Source: Pseudomonadota bacterium
GTDB taxonomy: Bacteria; Pseudomonadota; Alphaproteobacteria; Caulobacterales; Caulobacteraceae
Length of the DNA stretch: 7,980 nucleotides
Direction: 5' to 3'
Assembly (NCBI GenBank): GCA_023424215.1
Contig: JAFAEC010000227.1
Coordinates: 1-7,980 of the forward strand
Made by a program: the position numbers and the translations under genes. Positions 5,240-7,980 of this stretch are shown here, in pieces. Under the pieces are notes generated by a model. It worked only from the letters and a program-made list of their open reading frames with translations, ran no database searches and was not told where the DNA came from. Numbering within the stretch: the first letter of the stretch is position 1; every line of letters starts with the position of its first letter.

Positions 5240-6835
5240 TCAGGGTGCGGCCGCAGTCTCCGCTTCGACGTCTGCGGCCTGCCCGGTCGCCGTTGCGATG
5301 GCGGCGAGCATGGTGCGGGCGCGAACGCGGTCGGCGCCAGGGTGGGGCCCGTTCGCGACGGGATCAAGCATCGCCTTCGCTTCGTTCCACAGGAGCCTGG
5401 CCATATAGGCTTCGGCAAGCCTCAGCCGGTTCTCGTCCGCCTGGGGGGCGAGGGCGGTGGCGACCTCGAGGGTCGAAATGTCATTGTCGGTGGGATAACC
5501 GGCCTGGTCGCGCCGGGTCTCGTTCAGGCCGATGTAGATGCGGAAGTCCAGCGGCCTGTGTTCCATCGCCTGGGCGAGATAGGTCATGGCGAGGCGGCGC
5601 CGCGCAGGCGCGCTCTCAGGGTCCGGATCCGCCTTGACCTGGTCCATCAGCAGAGCGGCGGCGATACGCAGCGCGTCCGCGTCCGCGGATGTGACGTCAA
5701 GAAGCGGTTGCAGCGCCGCGAGACCGGCGGCGGGATCGCCCTTCAATCGATGGGCGCGCGCGGCGACCAGCATGGCCATACGCTGATCCGGTCGCCGCGC
5801 GGCCGCGGCGAGAGCATCGGATATCAGCGCCGCGCGGTGCCGGGCGGCGTCGCGGGCCATCTCGGCCCTGCGTCCCTCCGAGCGAGGATCGTCGGGGTCG
5901 TTGTCGGGCGGGACGACCAGGGGCGTGTCGTCCAGTCGAAGGTCGTACCAGATCAGGGCGCCTTCATCCGCGCTCACGCCCGACACCACCAGTTCGGGCA
6001 TCGGGATCTCTATCTGGGGTGTATAATAGGTGATGCGGCCCATGAAGTAGCGACGCATGTCGCTCTGGAGTTCGACCGGATTGCGCCCCGTCACCGCCTC
6101 CATGGTCGAGACCGGGTCGCCGCCCCGGATCACCGCGTTCAGATACTGACTCAACATCCTCTGCCGCTCGGGTGTGCTCATCAGATAGTGAGTCAGCCCC
6201 CATGCCTGCGCATAGTAGTCGAAGACGCGCGCCCGCCCGGATCGGCTGACCCGCCATTTCAGCACGTCGGCCAGAGGCGCCCACTGGTTGCTGCCCAACT
6301 GGGTGAACATCAACATCCGCCCGCGATCTTCCCGGCCCACCTCGATCTTGTCGGGCTCCATGACGACGGTGGAGTAGTATTCGGCGAAGCCTTCCACGAA
6401 CCATGACGGATAGGCCTCGGCCGACATCTGGAACATGAAATGGTGGGCGTATTCGTGGAACAGGGTGCTCATCGCCTCCGGGTTGGAGATGTTGGTCACC
6501 GTGTAGATGCGGCCCGCGTCGGCGGAGTAGAAGCCGGCGATGGTCTCCGAGCCCTCCGGAAGGACGCGGCGCATGTCTCTCGCACCGTCAGCCAGATAGA
6601 TTTCCAGCTTCGGAATCTGGACGTCGCTCTGGATCGGGTAATACGTCCGCAGGAGGGTGTCGAACCGTTCAATCTTGGTGGCGTAGGTCCGCAGCGTACG
6701 CTCCGACACGTCGCCGTAAAGAATGAAGTGCTCAGTCTCGGCGCGCTTCCACTCGGCCGCCGCGGGTCCCGCCGCGAAGGTCGCCAGCGCGGCCACGGCG
6801 CCGGCGACGGCGTTCAGCATCGATCTGACAGTCAT
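5240..6835 (-). CDS. Secreted gluzincin-like metalloprotease with C-terminal TPR-like repeats (paralogue B)
   Basis: A 531-residue protein from the ATG at 6835, chosen because GGGGGA lies 7 bases upstream; the ATG two codons earlier (6841) is only 2 bases from that run. A signal peptide ends at about residue 27 (PAAA, then EWKRAETEHFILYG). The zinc motif is HEYAHHF (H127, E128, H131), with E148 in WFVEGFAEYY as probable third ligand. YYAQAWGLTHYLM (207-219) follows. An acidic linker (DDTPLVVPPDNDPDDPR, 302-318) precedes TPR-like helical pairs to the C-terminus, including YPTDNDIST (447-455) and a LDPVANGPHPG stretch near 490-500. It is clearly homologous to the product of 1698-3191 over its whole length, so the two arose by duplication. 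The expected location is periplasmic or secreted; substrate unknown. A possible promoter lies about 70-105 bases upstream. Confidence 0.87.
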   Translation of the reverse strand: MTVRSMLNAVAGAVAALATFAAGPAAAEWKRAETEHFILYGDVSERTLRTYATKIERFDTLLRTYYPIQSDVQIPKLEIYLADGARDMRRVLPEGSETIAGFYSADAGRIYTVTNISNPEAMSTLFHEYAHHFMFQMSAEAYPSWFVEGFAEYYSTVVMEPDKIEVGREDRGRMLMFTQLGSNQWAPLADVLKWRVSRSGRARVFDYYAQAWGLTHYLMSTPERQRMLSQYLNAVIRGGDPVSTMEAVTGRNPVELQSDMRRYFMGRITYYTPQIEIPMPELVVSGVSADEGALIWYDLRLDDTPLVVPPDNDPDDPRSEGRRAEMARDAARHRAALISDALAAAARRPDQRMAMLVAARAHRLKGDPAAGLAALQPLLDVTSADADALRIAAALLMDQVKADPDPESAPARRRLAMTYLAQAMEHRPLDFRIYIGLNETRRDQAGYPTDNDISTLEVATALAPQADENRLRLAEAYMARLLWNEAKAMLDPVANGPHPGADRVRARTMLAAIATATGQAADVEAETAAAP

Positions 6836-6911
6836 AGGCATTTCCCCCGATATCCCCGCGCCACCCTAACGGGGGGAGGTTCCGCGACTCAAGCGGGATC
6901 GTGGCCGGCGC

Positions 6912-6940
6912 TCTATATGCGGCCGGTCGGAATTCCTTAA
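6912..6940 (-). promoter_or_regulatory. Candidate sigma-70-type promoter for paralogue B
   Basis: On the minus strand TTAAGG (6935-6940) and TATAGA (6912-6917) are separated by exactly 17 bases, each matching four of six consensus positions. This would give a 5' leader of about 70 bases before the start at 6835. GGCCG (6903-6907) and CGGCC (6920-6924) form an inverted repeat around the -10, which could be an operator. It lies in the 191-bp gap divergent to the gene at 7027; I see no clear promoter for that gene. Confidence 0.35.
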
Positions 6941-7026
6941 CGACGTTCGGGAACGGAACCGCAAGCGCCTGCCGCTACGGTTGCTTCAACGGGCCGCCAT
7001 GAGCCCGGCGATGGCAGGTGTCCCCG

Positions 7027-7407
7027 ATGCTGTTTCTGCTGAACGACGTGGTGTTCGATCTGGACGAGACCTGCCCGGTCACGCCGGGCGACGCGCGCCG
7101 TTTCGACCGGCTGGGGCTCGACTATGTGCTGGAGCTGGGCTGCGAGCTGTTCGCCGAGGACCCGCTGCTGCACCACAACGACCCGCAACGCGCCCGCCGG
7201 CTGGCCTGGCTGATCCATGACCGGTCGCCGGAGGTGAACGCCGCCCTGTTCGCCGCGCCGGCTCCCGGTTGCGCGCCGGAACTGGTCGAGCCGCAGTTCT
7301 GCGCGCTGCCGACGCCGGTGATGCGCCAGCTTCAGGCCCGCGCCTCGAAGGGCAAGCTGGACGCCGTCTCCGCCGACAAGGCGGTGTGGATGCGGCTGGC
7401 CGCCTGA
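7027..7407 (+). CDS. 126-residue protein of unknown function
   Basis: The start is placed at the ATG at 7027 because AGG lies 8 bases upstream; a GTG at 7018 in the same frame lacks a good ribosome binding site. The protein begins MLFLLNDVVFDLDETC, a short hydrophobic strand rather than a signal peptide, and has no membrane helix, so it is probably cytosolic. It has an acidic middle with paired histidines (LLHHND, 47-52), a WLIHDRSPEVNAALF segment (61-75) and a basic, helical C-terminus (RQLQARASKGKLDAVSADKA). The three cysteines after the N-terminal region (C39, C82, C92) show no metal-binding spacing. Codon use with GC-rich third positions agrees with the neighbours. It converges on the DUF1491 gene with 3 bases between stops. 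I do not recognise the family. Confidence 0.72.
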   Translation: MLFLLNDVVFDLDETCPVTPGDARRFDRLGLDYVLELGCELFAEDPLLHHNDPQRARRLAWLIHDRSPEVNAALFAAPAPGCAPELVEPQFCALPTPVMRQLQARASKGKLDAVSADKAVWMRLAA

Positions 7408-7410
7408 CGC

Positions 7411-7740
7411 CTATCCGGCCACCTTCTCGGTGATGAAGTGCCGACCCTCGCGGTCCTCGATCTCGACGATCCAGAGGTCGGGGTCGTAGCGGATCTGCCG
7501 CTCGAGGTAGGCGTCGAGCTCGCTCTCCATTTCATTCTCGACCGGCTGCATCCACAGCCGCTCGCCGTCCGGCCCGAAGGCCTCGCTGTACAGGCGCGCG
7601 CGGCGCTGCGCGGTGTCGAACACCTTGACGATCACCGTGCCGGCGCGTGGGTCGCCCTTGCGCGCGACCGTGGCGAAGGCGCCCCCGATCTCGGCCCGGC
7701 GGATGAGGGCGGCCACCCAGACGTCGCTCGACAGAAGCAA
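7411..7740 (-). CDS. DUF1491 family protein
   Basis: A 109-residue protein whose length and layout match DUF1491, a small alphaproteobacterial family of unknown function. Recognisable parts are the N-terminal VWVAALIRR (7-15) followed by GGAFATVARKGDPRAG (19-34), VKVFD (38-42), and the C-terminal signature YDPDLWIVEIEDREGRHF (85-102). No signal peptide or membrane helix is present. The start is placed at TTG 7740 because it begins exactly where the family does (MLLSSDVWVAAL) and AGGG lies 8 bases upstream. The frame stays open to ATG codons at 7800 and 7896, but neither has a ribosome binding site, and the residues they add are low-complexity and overlap the divergent gene. Function cannot be inferred. 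Family call is strong, start moderately so. Confidence 0.85.
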   Translation of the reverse strand: MLLSSDVWVAALIRRAEIGGAFATVARKGDPRAGTVIVKVFDTAQRRARLYSEAFGPDGERLWMQPVENEMESELDAYLERQIRYDPDLWIVEIEDREGRHFITEKVAG

Positions 7741-7798
7741 ATCGCTAACCCTGATCGGAAACGCGACCGGAACGCCTGATGCTGCAGGGTGTCGCCCC

Positions 7799-7980
7799 AT
7801 GAGGATAGGGCAGAACGCCTCCGGGACCCAAGCCGCGCTGGCCGCGGCGCTCGCGCTGCTGGCTCCCGGAGCCGCGGCGGCGGGCCCGGCCGACACCTAT
7901 TACGAGCGCGCCTTCGTGATCGCGGCTGATGCGCGCTGCGATCTGTTTCCGGCCCGGACCGCGGCCGCGCTGGCGGCGGC
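7799..7980 (+). CDS. Exported protein of unknown function, N-terminal part only
   Basis: An ATG at 7799 opens a frame that runs to the right edge (60 codons visible). AGGG lies about 9 bases upstream. The first 28 residues form a likely signal peptide with a basic R2, a hydrophobic Ala/Leu stretch (ALAAALALLAPG, 13-24) and an AAAA cleavage region before GPADTYYERAF. The mature part continues VIAADARCDLF with one visible cysteine. I have a faint memory of Caulobacterales periplasmic proteins with the YYERAFV...C pattern but no name. It is divergent from the DUF1491 gene with 58 bp between starts, so both promoters must be compact or overlap. The C-terminus is outside the window. Confidence 0.68.
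   Translation, partial: MRIGQNASGTQAALAAALALLAPGAAAAGPADTYYERAFVIAADARCDLFPARTAAALAA

Noticed and set aside
4593..5408. A 271-residue plus-strand frame spanning the prfC start, the small gene and the paralogue-B end
   Set aside because: It crosses three genes and two intergenic gaps and has Ser/Arg/Ala-rich composition; the 44-codon frame at 5050 explains the gap better.
6020..6028. TATAAT-like sequence on the plus strand
   Set aside because: It lies within the coding sequence of paralogue B (encoding Tyr-Tyr region residues) with no suitably spaced -35 or downstream gene.
7411..7896. Long version of the DUF1491 gene starting at the ATG at 7896
   Set aside because: The added 52 residues are Ala/Ser/Pro-rich, not part of the family, lack a ribosome binding site and are antisense to the signal peptide of the divergent gene.
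1..7980. Mobile element, CRISPR, toxin-antitoxin or defence system
   Set aside because: No transposase, integrase, terminal repeats, spaced direct repeats, or toxin/nuclease motifs were seen; composition is uniform across the window.

Overview
The window is very GC-rich DNA with dense, mostly minus-strand coding and short intergenic gaps. The combination of a DUF1491-type protein (an alphaproteobacterial family), RF3 and two exported zinc-protease-like proteins with the HEYAHHFM motif points to an alphaproteobacterium, most likely Caulobacterales (Brevundimonas/Caulobacter-like). That assignment rests on remembered family distribution, not on a search. No tRNA, rRNA, CRISPR array, transposase or phage gene is visible, and the region looks like ordinary chromosome. 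No stretch over 300 bases lacks a gene.

Left part (1-1672): a minus-strand helical protein of unknown function runs off the left edge (1-706) and contains an exact 18-bp tandem duplication. It is preceded by a small, possibly exported, two-cysteine protein (813-1154, minus). Divergent from these is a 127-residue cytosolic protein (1289-1672, plus) whose layout suggests a STAS/SpoIIAA-like fold. Three start sites here (706, 1154, 1289) have a short GC-rich inverted repeat directly upstream of the Shine-Dalgarno sequence.

Centre (1698-6835): prfC (peptide chain release factor 3, 3257-4888, minus) lies between two paralogous secreted gluzincin-like proteins with C-terminal TPR-like repeats (1698-3191 and 5240-6835, both minus). 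They share HEYAHHF, WFxEGFAEY, YYAQAW and a C-terminal YPTxNDI signature. Divergent from prfC is a 44-residue single-pass membrane protein (5050-5184, plus), easily missed because it is so short.

Right part (7027-7980): a 126-residue plus-strand protein of unknown function converges, with a 3-bp gap, on a DUF1491 protein (7411-7740, minus) that probably starts at TTG. Divergent from DUF1491, an exported protein of unknown function (from 7799, plus) runs off the right edge.

The genes do not form an obvious pathway. The only clear theme is the cell envelope: two secreted metalloprotease-like proteins, up to two further small exported proteins and one small membrane protein around a housekeeping translation gene.
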